Assembly: GCA_015522845.1 (NCBI GenBank)
Contig: WALL01000021.1
Span: 1-46,666 of the forward strand
Direction: 5' to 3'
Source of the DNA: Nanobdellati archaeon
GTDB taxonomy: Archaea; B1Sed10-29; WALL01
Length of the DNA: 46,666 nucleotides
Below are positions 16,508-25,998 of the stretch, piece by piece; the stretch's first letter is position 1, and each line of letters begins with the position of its first letter. The notes beneath the pieces were generated by a model. The model saw nothing but the letters and a program-made list of their open reading frames with translations. It made no database searches and had not been told where the DNA came from. The translations under genes and the position numbers were made by a program.

Positions 16508-16717
16508 TCAAGCCAGCCGTGCCATCCTCACAAAGACACCTGCCAGGATCCCCGCCTGCATAAAGACAAAATACTGCTGCAGCACCTGCTCGATGAACCC
16601 AACGGCTGCAGACAGCACCACGGCGTATTTCGTGAGGCCTGTTGAATATGCCCCCAAGGCAAAGCCAAGCACGAAGAGCCAGTATTTCCAGCCTTGCACT
16701 ATGAGGGCTGAAGCCAT
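16508..16717 (-). CDS. Small two-TM membrane protein (69 aa)
   Basis: Hydrophobic ORF MASALIVQGWKYWLFVLGFALGAYSTG... Confidence 0.5.
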   Translation of the reverse strand: MASALIVQGWKYWLFVLGFALGAYSTGLTKYAVVLSAAVGFIEQVLQQYFVFMQAGILAGVFVRMARLA

Positions 16718-16938
16718 AAAAGCCAGCCAGTCATTCCAACCACCCCCGCAAATCGGAATGAGCCAAGCTTTCGAACACCTCGCTCGATGCCTTACTCACT
16801 AGGCACTTTTATCTTGTGTAAGCATATAGATTAAATTATCGATAAAAAAGTATACATTGTGTTAATCTAATTTGTTAGGATAGAATATATGTAAACTTTA
16901 TATATAAATATCTTTATAATATTTTTACGGGTGTCATT

Positions 16939-17406
16939 ATGCGCAAGCTTAGCAAATCCGAGAAAAAGGTCTTGGAAAGCCTAATGGCAGATGGGAGGCG
17001 GCCTCTTTCCAAGATAGCCAAAGACAATAAGCTGACAAGGCAGACTGTCCACAATGTTGTTAGGAGGCTTTATGACTCCGGCATCATCCAAAAGTTTAGC
17101 CTGAGGGTTGACATGGAAAAAGTGGGGCTGGACATAAAGGTCTACAGCCTGATATCGCTGAAGAAGAGGGACAACATCCGCAAGGTTGAGAAGACACTTA
17201 GCTATATGAAGGAGATATCCCAGATCCACCGCATCCTTGGCCATCAAGACTACATACTTGAGATAAGCGTGCCGAGCAGGTCAGCGCTGACCAAGCTGTT
17301 TGAGAGGATTGGGGAGATCCCTGACATTGAAAAGATGGAAACCATGCTGGTATTCCAGACAGTCAAGTATGCGCCAAATGACCCTGTTAGAAAGCTGCTT
17401 AGCTAA
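16939..17406 (+). CDS. Lrp/AsnC-like winged-helix regulator
   Basis: LMADGRRPLSKIAKDNKLTRQTVHNVVRRLYDSGIIQKF then RAM-like domain. Confidence 0.75.
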   Translation: MRKLSKSEKKVLESLMADGRRPLSKIAKDNKLTRQTVHNVVRRLYDSGIIQKFSLRVDMEKVGLDIKVYSLISLKKRDNIRKVEKTLSYMKEISQIHRILGHQDYILEISVPSRSALTKLFERIGEIPDIEKMETMLVFQTVKYAPNDPVRKLLS

Positions 17407-18550
17407 GCGGGTATATGACAAGCCCGCTTAGCAGCTTTGGGTCGAACCACGTTGATTTTGGGGGCATGTCCATTCCCTTGTCTGCAATCTCCTCTATCTC
17501 TCCAGTTGTTGTAGGATAAAGGCTAAAGACAAGTGCATTTCCCATTTCAGTGACATAGCTCTCCAGATCCTCTTTTCCCATCTCGCCACCAATGAAGAAT
17601 ATGTTAGGGTCAGTCCGTGGATTGGCTATCCCAAGCACAGGCGACAGCAGCTTGTCCTGTAACATGGCAACGTCCAGCTTCCCGATGGGGCCTTTTCCCG
17701 CTTCGCGTGGGACAAGCTTGTACCATTTCCCATTGAACATGCATATCTCCCCCCTCTGCGGGCTTGAGCCCCCCTCAGTCACTTCAAAGTGCTCTGAAAC
17801 CTTTTTAAGGAAGCCATCAAAGCCCATCGGCAGCTTCCGTATGACTCGGTTGTAGGGCAGCACCCGGACCTCGTCGTCGTTGGCCATGTATGCCATCACA
17901 TAGTCCCACGGGCCATGCTCATTTTTTGTTTTCATATACTCATAGGCCGATGCAATGCGATGGTGTCCATCTGCAATATAAAGCTCATTCCCGCCGGCTA
18001 TCTTGATTATTTCCCTTTCGGTTTCTGGGGGGATTTTCCACATCTTATTTTCCCACCCATATTTGCTAAAGCTAAACAGCGGCTTGCCTTTTTCAACTTC
18101 ACTAAGCAATCCCTTTAGCCGGCTGTTTGACCTTATCATTAGCCAAACAAGCCCGCAGTCTGCTTTTGTTGCAGTGATGTGGGCAATCCTGTCACGGAGC
18201 GGCTTTTCCCGTGTTTTCTCATGGCGCTTTATATTGCCCCTAGCATAATCCTTGAGGCTAAACCCGCCTATCACACCCCGCTGGCGGAAGCTGCCGCGGC
18301 TTTGGCTGTATAAGTAAAGTGCTGGCCCCTCCATACTAAGCACCCCACTGGAAAGGTATTTTTGGAGCGTTTCCCTTGCCTTTTGGTAGTCCCCACCTTC
18401 TGGCAGGAGTATATGTATCATGCTTTTTGGCAGCTCCCTAAGCTTTGCTAGCTCACTGCTGGAGATAACATCATAGGGGTTTGTTGTGAATTCTGCTGGG
18501 TTAGACGGCAAGGCTGCGCGTATTGGCACCAACTTAACCATTTGCAGCAC
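17399..18550 (-). CDS. DUF1015 family protein
   Basis: NPYDVIS, YIADGHHRIASAYEY, HILLPEGGDYQKARETLQKYL. Confidence 0.75.
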   Translation of the reverse strand: MLQMVKLVPIRAALPSNPAEFTTNPYDVISSSELAKLRELPKSMIHILLPEGGDYQKARETLQKYLSSGVLSMEGPALYLYSQSRGSFRQRGVIGGFSLKDYARGNIKRHEKTREKPLRDRIAHITATKADCGLVWLMIRSNSRLKGLLSEVEKGKPLFSFSKYGWENKMWKIPPETEREIIKIAGGNELYIADGHHRIASAYEYMKTKNEHGPWDYVMAYMANDDEVRVLPYNRVIRKLPMGFDGFLKKVSEHFEVTEGGSSPQRGEICMFNGKWYKLVPREAGKGPIGKLDVAMLQDKLLSPVLGIANPRTDPNIFFIGGEMGKEDLESYVTEMGNALVFSLYPTTTGEIEEIADKGMDMPPKSTWFDPKLLSGLVIYPLS

Positions 18551-18551
18551 C

Positions 18552-18998
18552 TTATCTTATCAGCTGGGAGATTATGTCATCTGCAAAGAGCAGCCCAGCA
18601 AGCTTCCCGTTTTCCATGACAGGCAGCACGCCTGCCTTTGCCATATACATCTTTTTTGAGGCGCTACGCAGCGTGTCGTCAGGCGATAGGAATGCATTGT
18701 GCTTGCGCATAACATCCTTCACGCTTTTTGGGAAGAAGCTCATCCCAAGCAGTGGCTCCATAACTATCTGCTGTGTTGACATATCGCGTGGGTCAATGAC
18801 TATCTTAAGCAGGTCCTCTTCAAAGACTTCGCCGAGGTAATTCCCACCATCCATCACAGGGAGCATGCTAAGCTCGTGGGAGCTGAGCCACCGTATTGCT
18901 GTTGCTACAGAGTCAGTTGGCTTAAGCTTTTTAATTTTCTTTTTTCTCATAATGTCTTTTACTAGTGTATTCCGAATTTCTTCCATGTCTACCGCCAT
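18552..18998 (-). CDS. Tandem CBS-domain protein
   Basis: VKDIMRKKKIKKLKPTDSVATAIRWLSSHELSMLPVMDGG ... VKDVMRKHNAFLSPDDTLRSASKKMYMAKAGVLPVMENGKLAGLL; ATG overlaps upstream antiporter stop. Confidence 0.85.
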   Translation of the reverse strand: MAVDMEEIRNTLVKDIMRKKKIKKLKPTDSVATAIRWLSSHELSMLPVMDGGNYLGEVFEEDLLKIVIDPRDMSTQQIVMEPLLGMSFFPKSVKDVMRKHNAFLSPDDTLRSASKKMYMAKAGVLPVMENGKLAGLLFADDIISQLIR

Positions 18999-20170
18999 TA
19001 GGTTCCCTCCTTTTTTATGAATATCTTTAGTAGGATTGCTGTGATGATTGCCCCAAGCAGGACAATCAGCATAGTTGTTGAGAACATTAGGTTCCCAATT
19101 TTTGGCGTTACTATAAGCGAGCCGGATGCGCCCACCATAGTCGTGGCAATCGAGACAAGTATTAGGTTTATGTCGCCGCGCGGGAGCATGCTTATGCTCA
19201 TAAGCAGGCAATCATCCTTGGAAAAGTGGTTCAGCTTCCCGGAGAAATAAGCCGCGAGGGCGTTTGCAATTAGCACGGCGCCAACAACAACAAAAGAAAC
19301 CAGCTCGAGTGAGCTAAGGTTCAGCAGCAGGCCTGTCCAAACAAAGAACAGGGGCACAAAGATTGCATATGAAATGCTGGATATCTTCTCTATGAAATTA
19401 GTCCCCGCAATTGGCGAGCGCGCAAGCACGGCGCCAGCAAGGAAAGCCCCAATTATGCCGTGCATGCCAAATACTTCTGCCAGCCATGCAACCAGTATCA
19501 TGAAGATAAATGCGAAGCTAAACTCCGCTTGCTCCACCGTTAGGTGCTCAATGCTATCAATTAGCATTGGGATGAAGCGCTGTATGAGCAGGAACACCAG
19601 GAGGAAAATGATTATTGAGACAACCACCGACCCAAGCTCAAAGAAGTCAAGGTGCCCAACTGACAGGTAAGTCATGATTGCTGTGAAGATGATTAGCCCG
19701 GTTGTCCCGTCCATCACTGTTACGCCAAGCATTGTCTTGCCAGCACGGGTGCCAAGCTTGCCAACGCTGTTAATGCTCTTTAGTGTTATGCCGGAGTCTG
19801 TTGCAGCCATTATCATACCAAGCAAGAGCGCTTGGTTCATGGTAAAGCCAAAGCCCAGGGCAACTGCCATCGCGGCCCCGTAAGGCACGAAATACCCAAT
19901 CCACGAGACACTTGCAATTGCCTTGATGTTGTGCAGCAGCTCCTCTATGTTCCCCTGCTCAAACCCAGTTACAAAAAGCATAAGGATTATCCCAAGCTGG
20001 GCAAATGCTGAGACGTCATCCGCAGTGCTTATCCCAAGGAACATTGGGCCTGCGATTACCCCTGCAAATATGTACCCAATCACGCTTGGCAGCCCTATGC
20101 GCTCGGCTAGTTCCCCAAGCAGCTTCGCCCCCACCAGGAGCACAACAAGGCCAATGATGATTTCTGCCAT
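18998..20170 (-). CDS. CPA2-type Na+(K+)/H+ antiporter
   Basis: KLLGELAERIGLPSVIGYIFAGVIAGP; HGIIGAFLAGAVLARSP. Confidence 0.85.
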   Translation of the reverse strand: MAEIIIGLVVLLVGAKLLGELAERIGLPSVIGYIFAGVIAGPMFLGISTADDVSAFAQLGIILMLFVTGFEQGNIEELLHNIKAIASVSWIGYFVPYGAAMAVALGFGFTMNQALLLGMIMAATDSGITLKSINSVGKLGTRAGKTMLGVTVMDGTTGLIIFTAIMTYLSVGHLDFFELGSVVVSIIIFLLVFLLIQRFIPMLIDSIEHLTVEQAEFSFAFIFMILVAWLAEVFGMHGIIGAFLAGAVLARSPIAGTNFIEKISSISYAIFVPLFFVWTGLLLNLSSLELVSFVVVGAVLIANALAAYFSGKLNHFSKDDCLLMSISMLPRGDINLILVSIATTMVGASGSLIVTPKIGNLMFSTTMLIVLLGAIITAILLKIFIKKEGT

Positions 20171-20204
20171 TGCAGTGGAAAGAGGATAAGGGGATTTTTA
20201 AAGG

Positions 20205-20800
20205 TTAGTCTTTGCTCCAGAAATTGCCCAGGAGGGGGAACAATGCAAGGAGGGAGAGCGGCAATACCACCATCCAGTCCCCTATCCCCAGCGGTGCCGT
20301 CTTGAGTAACCGTTGCAATACGGGCACGTATATGACCGCAAGCTGAAGTACAAGGCTAAGCCCGACCGATGCCAGGAGTGCCCTGTTTTTGAACATGCCG
20401 TTGAAGACGGACTGGCGGGGCGACCGGCAGTTGTAGACGAAAAAAAGCTCGAAGAGAACTGCGGTGGTGAATGCCATTGTGCGGGCTTTTTCGACACAGC
20501 TCCCCAATCCAACAACAAACGCGACGGAGGTGGCGGCAGCTGCAATTGCCCCGGCCATGATTATCTGGTCGCTTATCCCGTGGAATATGTGCTCATCCCT
20601 TCGGCGCGGCTTCTGTTCCATCACAGACGGATTAGGCGGGTCAAGCCCGAGGGCAAGTGTGGGGAACCCGCCGGTAACCAAGTTAATCCAGAGTATCTGG
20701 GCGGGCAGGAACGGCAGGGCATCCTCATCAATGCCGCCCCGCCAACAACAATTATCTCATCGAAATTAGGTGCCAAAAGGCCTCTGGGAAAAGTAGCGCA
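20205..20800 (-). pseudogene. Truncated and frameshifted C-terminus of a cation-transporting P-type ATPase
   Basis: LLAPNFDEIIVVGGAALMRMP in one frame, then LPFLPAQILWINLVTGGFPTLALGLDPPNPSVMEQKPR... in another; no N-terminal domains upstream. Confidence 0.75.
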
Positions 20801-20853
20801 TTCACGCAATTAAACCCAACACATATATATTAGAGTAGCCCGTTAATCTGTTT

Positions 20854-21786
20854 GTGATCGGGCAATTTGTTGTATTTATTATAAGCTTGCTTGTGGTTGT
20901 CTTCTTCAGCAATATAGTAATCCGCGCCGTCATGAAACTCGCGGAGTACCTGAAGATAGCGGAGTTTGCAATCGGCTTCGTGGTAATTTCCATTTTCACC
21001 AGCCTGCCTGAGTTTATTATCTCGACAACAGCTGCCTATTCAGGCGAGCCGGGGATAGCTGTTGGGAATGTGCTTGGCTCAAACATAACTAACATACTGC
21101 TTGTGCTTGGCCTTGCAATTGTTTTGCGCGGCGTGGTTGTCCGCAGGAAGGAGCTTGAGGAGAACTCTGAGATACTTCTGTTAATAACCCTTGCACCGCT
21201 TATTTTCTTCCTGAGGGGGACGCTTGGCTTCTTTGAGGGCTTGTTGCTGGTGCTCCTGTTTGCAATTTACGTATTCTTTGTCATTAAGCGCGATTATAGG
21301 TTCGAATTCCCTGACCATGTCCTTGCAAAGGATTGGATAGCAACCAACCTGCAATTTTGGTTTGGCATGGTGGTTGTGATAGTGTCGGCAAGGTTTGTCA
21401 TCAGCTCTGCAGCAGCGCTGGCAGCCATGCTTTCATTGCCTGAGTCGGCCATAGGCGTTACCATAGTTGCATTTGGCACATCGCTGCCGGAGCTTGCGAT
21501 AGCAGTTGGTGCTGTTAAGAAAGGCCATACAGGCCTTGCACTTGGGGAAGTGCTTGGGAGCAACGTCGTAAATTTAACGCTGGTGCTTGGCGCTGCGGCA
21601 ATCATTCATCCGCTTAGTGCAGACTACAGCACCTTTGCGTCAACAATTGCATTTCTTGTGGCCATATGCATACTGCTGTGGTACCTTCTTGTAAAGCACA
21701 ACCGGCTTAGCCGCCGCCATGGCATGCTGTTTGTGTTGCTTTACATACTATTCATAATGTCAGAGATGCTTATCCAAGCAGTCTAA
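20854..21786 (+). CDS. Na+/Ca2+ exchanger (CaCA family)
   Basis: Duplicated GNVLGSNITNILLVLG / GEVLGSNVVNLTLVLG and FTSLPEFIIS / GTSLPELAIA motifs. Confidence 0.9.
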   Translation: MIGQFVVFIISLLVVVFFSNIVIRAVMKLAEYLKIAEFAIGFVVISIFTSLPEFIISTTAAYSGEPGIAVGNVLGSNITNILLVLGLAIVLRGVVVRRKELEENSEILLLITLAPLIFFLRGTLGFFEGLLLVLLFAIYVFFVIKRDYRFEFPDHVLAKDWIATNLQFWFGMVVVIVSARFVISSAAALAAMLSLPESAIGVTIVAFGTSLPELAIAVGAVKKGHTGLALGEVLGSNVVNLTLVLGAAAIIHPLSADYSTFASTIAFLVAICILLWYLLVKHNRLSRRHGMLFVLLYILFIMSEMLIQAV

Positions 21787-21938
21787 AAAAACCGGTAAAC
21801 CCGCTCCGCGCGGGCGATTGAGTCTTTTGTTAGCTCAATGAAATCGTGATATTCCCGTGTGGATATCTTTCCCTTCTTCCATTTCATATGCATATCCTTT
21901 AGGTTATGCACCGTCTCCGGATTCGTAAGCAGCCGCAT
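21783..21938 (-). CDS. Small hypothetical protein (51 aa; not in ORF track)
   Basis: MRLLTNPETVHNLKDMHMKWKKGKISTREYHDFIELTKDSIARAERVYRFF*. Confidence 0.5.
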   Translation of the reverse strand: MRLLTNPETVHNLKDMHMKWKKGKISTREYHDFIELTKDSIARAERVYRFF

Positions 21939-21985
21939 AAGCCCAGCTATGCAAGCTTAGTTTATAAAGGTAGCCCCACCAGCCA

Positions 21986-22246
21986 TTATTTCTTCTCAGC
22001 AGCCGCGGCTTCTGGCGCTTCTGGCTTGCCTGCAGTTATGTCTATGACTCTCTGCTGCCCATCGGGGGTGAAATAAATTACATGCACTACCCCAAACGCC
22101 TTTCCACCATCTACCCACTGCTGCAGTGATGCCAGCGATGCAGTATCCTTAACGCTAACTCCCCCCTCAAATATTATCTCTGCCACCTTAAAGCTATTAT
22201 CTTTTAGCATGCGATAAGTGGTCTTAACCTCATCTTCCATAGTCAT
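21986..22246 (-). CDS. Hypothetical protein (86 aa)
   Basis: Intact ORF with Ala/Glu/Lys tail. Confidence 0.55.
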   Translation of the reverse strand: MTMEDEVKTTYRMLKDNSFKVAEIIFEGGVSVKDTASLASLQQWVDGGKAFGVVHVIYFTPDGQQRVIDITAGKPEAPEAAAAEKK

Positions 22247-22289
22247 GCGAACACCCTTAGTTACAAAATCAGTTGTTATTTAAAAAGCT

Positions 22290-23015
22290 TTAGTGGCCGC
22301 GCGGCTTTAAGCCCCTCACAATCTTTGATGCTTTTCCAATTAGGTTATTGCTAACTTTTCCCCACTGCTTTCCCCACTCCATAACATTGATTGCCTGCTG
22401 TGTGAGGTTGCTAACGCCATTTGCAGTGCCTCCCCTAGCTATCCCCGTGGCCTTCATCGCTGTCGATTCCCTTAAGGCTGCCCCATTCAGCCTACTTACC
22501 AGCCTCCCGGTTATGGGCGACTTGCTGGCAGTGCGCACTACCATTTCCTCCGTACGGGTGGCAACTGCCTCCATCCTAAAGGTGCGGGTTATAACTGCAA
22601 GCCCGCCAAAGAATGGCAGCAGCTCGCTAAGGAGTATCAGCCCGTCAATGCCATCTGCATGTATGTGGCTTCCCTTTGCGAAGTCTATAGACCTTTGCAT
22701 CAAGTAGGCATAGCCTGATGCGGCCATGGTTATCCCACTGACATCCATAAGGATTGCATCGTGCTGCACATAGGCAATTGCTGCAAGTATGGCCCCATAA
22801 ACTGCAAGCACGGTCATTGCTTTGTATGGCTCATATGGCGACTCGGCAAGGAAAGTTATTATGCTTTTTGGCTTTGTAAGCACTGAAAGTGAGCCAACCA
22901 CAAGCTCAAAGACCTTCAGCGCAAACATCAGCGGGTGCCGGATTGCCCAAGCGCTTTCCCTAAAGAATTCTATTACAGAGAGCCACCAGCCGAGGAGCAT
23001 ATGCCTTATGCGCAT
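22290..23015 (-). CDS. Hypothetical membrane protein
   Basis: Intact 241-aa ORF with hydrophobic segments. Confidence 0.55.
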   Translation of the reverse strand: MRIRHMLLGWWLSVIEFFRESAWAIRHPLMFALKVFELVVGSLSVLTKPKSIITFLAESPYEPYKAMTVLAVYGAILAAIAYVQHDAILMDVSGITMAASGYAYLMQRSIDFAKGSHIHADGIDGLILLSELLPFFGGLAVITRTFRMEAVATRTEEMVVRTASKSPITGRLVSRLNGAALRESTAMKATGIARGGTANGVSNLTQQAINVMEWGKQWGKVSNNLIGKASKIVRGLKPRGH

Positions 23016-23069
23016 ATAATAATTATTGCAGGGGAAGTTTATAAAAGCTTCCCTTCTTATTATTGCCCC

Positions 23070-23441
23070 ATGGAAATGGTTTCAACATCTAAGGCACCGG
23101 CTGCGGTTGGCCCATATTCGCAGGCCATTGTGGCCAGTGGATTTGTTTTTACAGCGGGGCAGATTGCGCTTCGGCCAGATGGCACGCTTGTTGGGGGCGG
23201 CATCGCCGCACAGACAGAGCAGGTGATAAGGAATTTGGCTGCAGTGCTTGGGGCTGCTGGCTCATCGCTTGCCAAAGCCGTAAAGGTAACAGTTTACCTT
23301 GCAGACATTGGTGACTTTGCAGCAATGAACAAGGTGTATTCCAAATACTTCACCGCCAAGCCTGCGCGCTCCACGGTTGCAGTGAAGGCGCTGCCGAGGG
23401 GTGCCCTTGTTGAAATTGATGCAGTTGCGGTGGTGGGATGA
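23070..23441 (+). CDS. ridA: RidA (YjgF/YER057c) family protein
   Basis: STSKAPAAVGPYSQAIVASGFVFTAGQIALRPDG...VKVTVYLADIGDFAAMNKVYSKYF; ATG 23070 is the likely start. Confidence 0.92.
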   Translation: MEMVSTSKAPAAVGPYSQAIVASGFVFTAGQIALRPDGTLVGGGIAAQTEQVIRNLAAVLGAAGSSLAKAVKVTVYLADIGDFAAMNKVYSKYFTAKPARSTVAVKALPRGALVEIDAVAVVG

Positions 23442-24838
23442 GGATATTCAACACGATGGGCAGGAAGCTCCAGGAGTTTATTCCAGTGCACAAGGGGGAG
23501 GTGCGCATCTACTCGTGCGGCCCTACAGTGTATGCAATGCCGCACATAGGTAACTTCAGGACGTTCTTCCTCACCGACATAATCCACCGCTACTTTGAGT
23601 ATAAGGGATACAAGGTCACACTTGTCATGAACATTACTGACATCGATGACAAAACCATCCGTGGCTCCGAGGCGGCGGGCATGACGCTGAAGGAGTTCAC
23701 CGACAAGTACACGAAGGTGTTCTTCGACGGCCTCGACGCGCTGAACATACTCCGCGCAGACCATTACCCGCGTGCCACCGAGACGGTGCCGGAAATGCTT
23801 GATATTATCCAGCACCTGCTTGAGAATGGAGTTGCATACATAGCGAATGGCTCTGTCTATTTCTCCATACACAAGTTCCCAGCCTATGGCAAGCTTTCTG
23901 GGATGGACTTGGATGCCTTAGACCACGGGCACCGCGTTGACAGCGACGAGTACGAGAAGGATGCCCCCGGTGACTTTGCACTCTGGAAGGCGGCTACGCC
24001 AGACGAGCTCAGGCGCGGCATATTCTTTGAGGCGCCATGGGGCAAGGGCCGGCCGGGATGGCACATCGAGTGCTCGGCGATGGGCCCAAAATACCTTGGC
24101 TCTCCCCTGGACATCCATATTGGGGGGGTTGACCTGATATTCCCGCACCACGAGAATGAGATTGCACAGTTCGAGGCAGCTTATGGCAAGAAGTTTGTAA
24201 ACTATTGGGTGCATGGCGAGCACCTTGTAGTTAATGGCAGGAAGATGAGCAAGTCAAAGGGCAACTATTTCACGCTAAACGACCTGCTGAAGAAATACAC
24301 TTACAACGAAATACGCTACCTATTCCTCTCGACACATTACCGCGACAAGCTTAACTATACTGAAAAGGCGATGCAGAATGCTGCAAAGGGCGCGGCAAAG
24401 CTAGAGCTAGCGCTGCAGAACTTGGATTTCTTCATTGCAAATGCAAAAGAGGGGGAAAGCGACAGCGGCTTCCTAGCAACTGCCAAGCAGCGGAGGAGGG
24501 AATTTGAGGAGGCAATGGACGGCGACTTCAATACCCCCAAGGCCCTTCGTGTTATCCATGAGCTTGTTTCAGATATTTACAAGTATGCTGGCAAGGAAAA
24601 GGGAACCCTGGAAACGGCCCGCAGTACCCTCCTGCTGATGCTCCATACCTTCGGGCTCTTTGAGAAGGAGGGTGAAAGCTCACAGCTGCCAGCGGAGCTT
24701 ATTAAGGAGATCCATGAGCGCGAAGCAGCAAGGGCAGCTAAGGACTGGGCGAAAGCGGACGCTATCCGCAGCAAACTAAAAGAAAAAGGGATACTCCTTG
24801 ATGACTTCCCTGAAGGAACACGCTGGAGAAGGGCTTAG
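23438..24838 (+). CDS. cysS: Cysteinyl-tRNA synthetase
   Basis: YSCGPTVYAMPHIGNFRTFFLTDII, MNITDIDDKTI, HIECSAMGPKYLGSPLDIHIGGVDLIFPHHENEIAQ, RKMSKSKGN. Confidence 0.97.
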   Translation: MRIFNTMGRKLQEFIPVHKGEVRIYSCGPTVYAMPHIGNFRTFFLTDIIHRYFEYKGYKVTLVMNITDIDDKTIRGSEAAGMTLKEFTDKYTKVFFDGLDALNILRADHYPRATETVPEMLDIIQHLLENGVAYIANGSVYFSIHKFPAYGKLSGMDLDALDHGHRVDSDEYEKDAPGDFALWKAATPDELRRGIFFEAPWGKGRPGWHIECSAMGPKYLGSPLDIHIGGVDLIFPHHENEIAQFEAAYGKKFVNYWVHGEHLVVNGRKMSKSKGNYFTLNDLLKKYTYNEIRYLFLSTHYRDKLNYTEKAMQNAAKGAAKLELALQNLDFFIANAKEGESDSGFLATAKQRRREFEEAMDGDFNTPKALRVIHELVSDIYKYAGKEKGTLETARSTLLLMLHTFGLFEKEGESSQLPAELIKEIHEREAARAAKDWAKADAIRSKLKEKGILLDDFPEGTRWRRA

Positions 24839-24841
24839 TGC

Positions 24842-25006
24842 CTATTGGATTGCAGATACTGGGCATGCCTTTTTTGCTGCTTCAACGCAGTCTGCATTCC
24901 CGTCCTTGACGTGCGACTTGCCGTTGCTTCCCATCTCAAACCCTGCTGGGCAGATGCTAACGCAAGCGCCGCAGCCAATGCATAAGTTCTCATTTACCTT
25001 AACCAT
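24842..25006 (-). CDS. Ferredoxin (54 aa; not in ORF track)
   Basis: MVKVNENLCIGCGACVSICPAGFEMGSNGKSHVKDGNADCVEAAKKACPVSAIQ*. Confidence 0.85.
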   Translation of the reverse strand: MVKVNENLCIGCGACVSICPAGFEMGSNGKSHVKDGNADCVEAAKKACPVSAIQ

Positions 25007-25042
25007 AAAAGCACCTGTTGTTGGATTTACTTATTCCCCTTT

Positions 25043-25249
25043 TTATTCTTTATCCCTGATTGCTACATTGATACGCCTAACCGTTTCCTCAGGGTCAAGG
25101 CCGTGTGCAAGGCATCCCTGCTCCAATGTCTCGAATTGGGCGGCAATGCATCCGATGCAGTGCATTCCCATCTCCAGGAGTAATGGAATGCTCTCAGGAT
25201 ATCTTTCAGCAAGCTCTGTTATGCTAATCTCCTTCGTTATGGATGCCAT
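25043..25249 (-). CDS. DUF1858-like small protein
   Basis: ITELAERYPESIPLLLEMGMHCIGCIAAQFETLEQGCLAHGLD. Confidence 0.75.
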   Translation of the reverse strand: MASITKEISITELAERYPESIPLLLEMGMHCIGCIAAQFETLEQGCLAHGLDPEETVRRINVAIRDKE

Positions 25250-25319
25250 ATTGGCGTTCTAATAATGGCACTATTTAAGGGTTAGTATTAAATATGCCAC
25301 TAGCTTAATTTTTCCAACG

Positions 25320-25994
25320 GTGAAAACAATGCTTTCCCCTAAACAGCTATTTTTCATACTAGCGTTCAGCCTGCTTGTCCTTGTTGGCTCGCAGCTGAAC
25401 TTCTCGCCGATTATCGGTGCCGACAACCAGTTCTTCACGATGTTCCAGTTCTTTGGCCCAACTGCGGGCGCTTTCCTTGGCCCGATTGTTGGTGCAGCAA
25501 CCGTGCTGCTTGCTGAGCTAATTAATTTCGTGTTTGCTGGAAAGGCATTCACGCTTATAAACTTGGCTTGGCTGGCGCCGATGCTGTTTGCAGCAGCCTA
25601 TTTCAATGGCAAGGGCAAGCGGCTAGTTGCAGCAGTGCCGCTGCTTGCGATGGTACTCTTTTGGATGCATCCCATTGGCAGACAGGCATGGTTCTACGCG
25701 CTTTACTGGCTGATTCCAATTTTGGCAACGCTTAAGCCGAATCTGATAAGCCGCTCCCTTGGCGCGACATTTACCGCACATGCCATTGGAAGTGTTGCAT
25801 TCCTCTATGCAGTGCCAACTACCCCTGCCCTTTGGATCGGGCTTATCCCGATAGTTGCATTTGAGCGTGGCCTGTTCTCGCTAGGGATTGCTGCCAGCTA
25901 TGTCGTGCTAAATACCGTGATGGCAAAGCTACACCTGCCAGTCTTTGATGTTGACCCGCGCTATGTCATCTCGAAGCGGCTTTTGCTGGGATGA
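25320..25994 (+). CDS. Membrane protein, possibly ECF-transporter S-component-like
   Basis: Polytopic; FGPTAGAFLGPIVGAATVLLAELINFVFAGK. Confidence 0.4.
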   Translation: MKTMLSPKQLFFILAFSLLVLVGSQLNFSPIIGADNQFFTMFQFFGPTAGAFLGPIVGAATVLLAELINFVFAGKAFTLINLAWLAPMLFAAAYFNGKGKRLVAAVPLLAMVLFWMHPIGRQAWFYALYWLIPILATLKPNLISRSLGATFTAHAIGSVAFLYAVPTTPALWIGLIPIVAFERGLFSLGIAASYVVLNTVMAKLHLPVFDVDPRYVISKRLLLG

Positions 25995-25998
25995 TTAA

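Noticed and set aside
16800-16938. AT-rich gap upstream of the Lrp-like gene considered as a replication origin
   Set aside because: No clear ORB-like repeats and no Orc1/Cdc6 gene nearby; likely promoter sequence.
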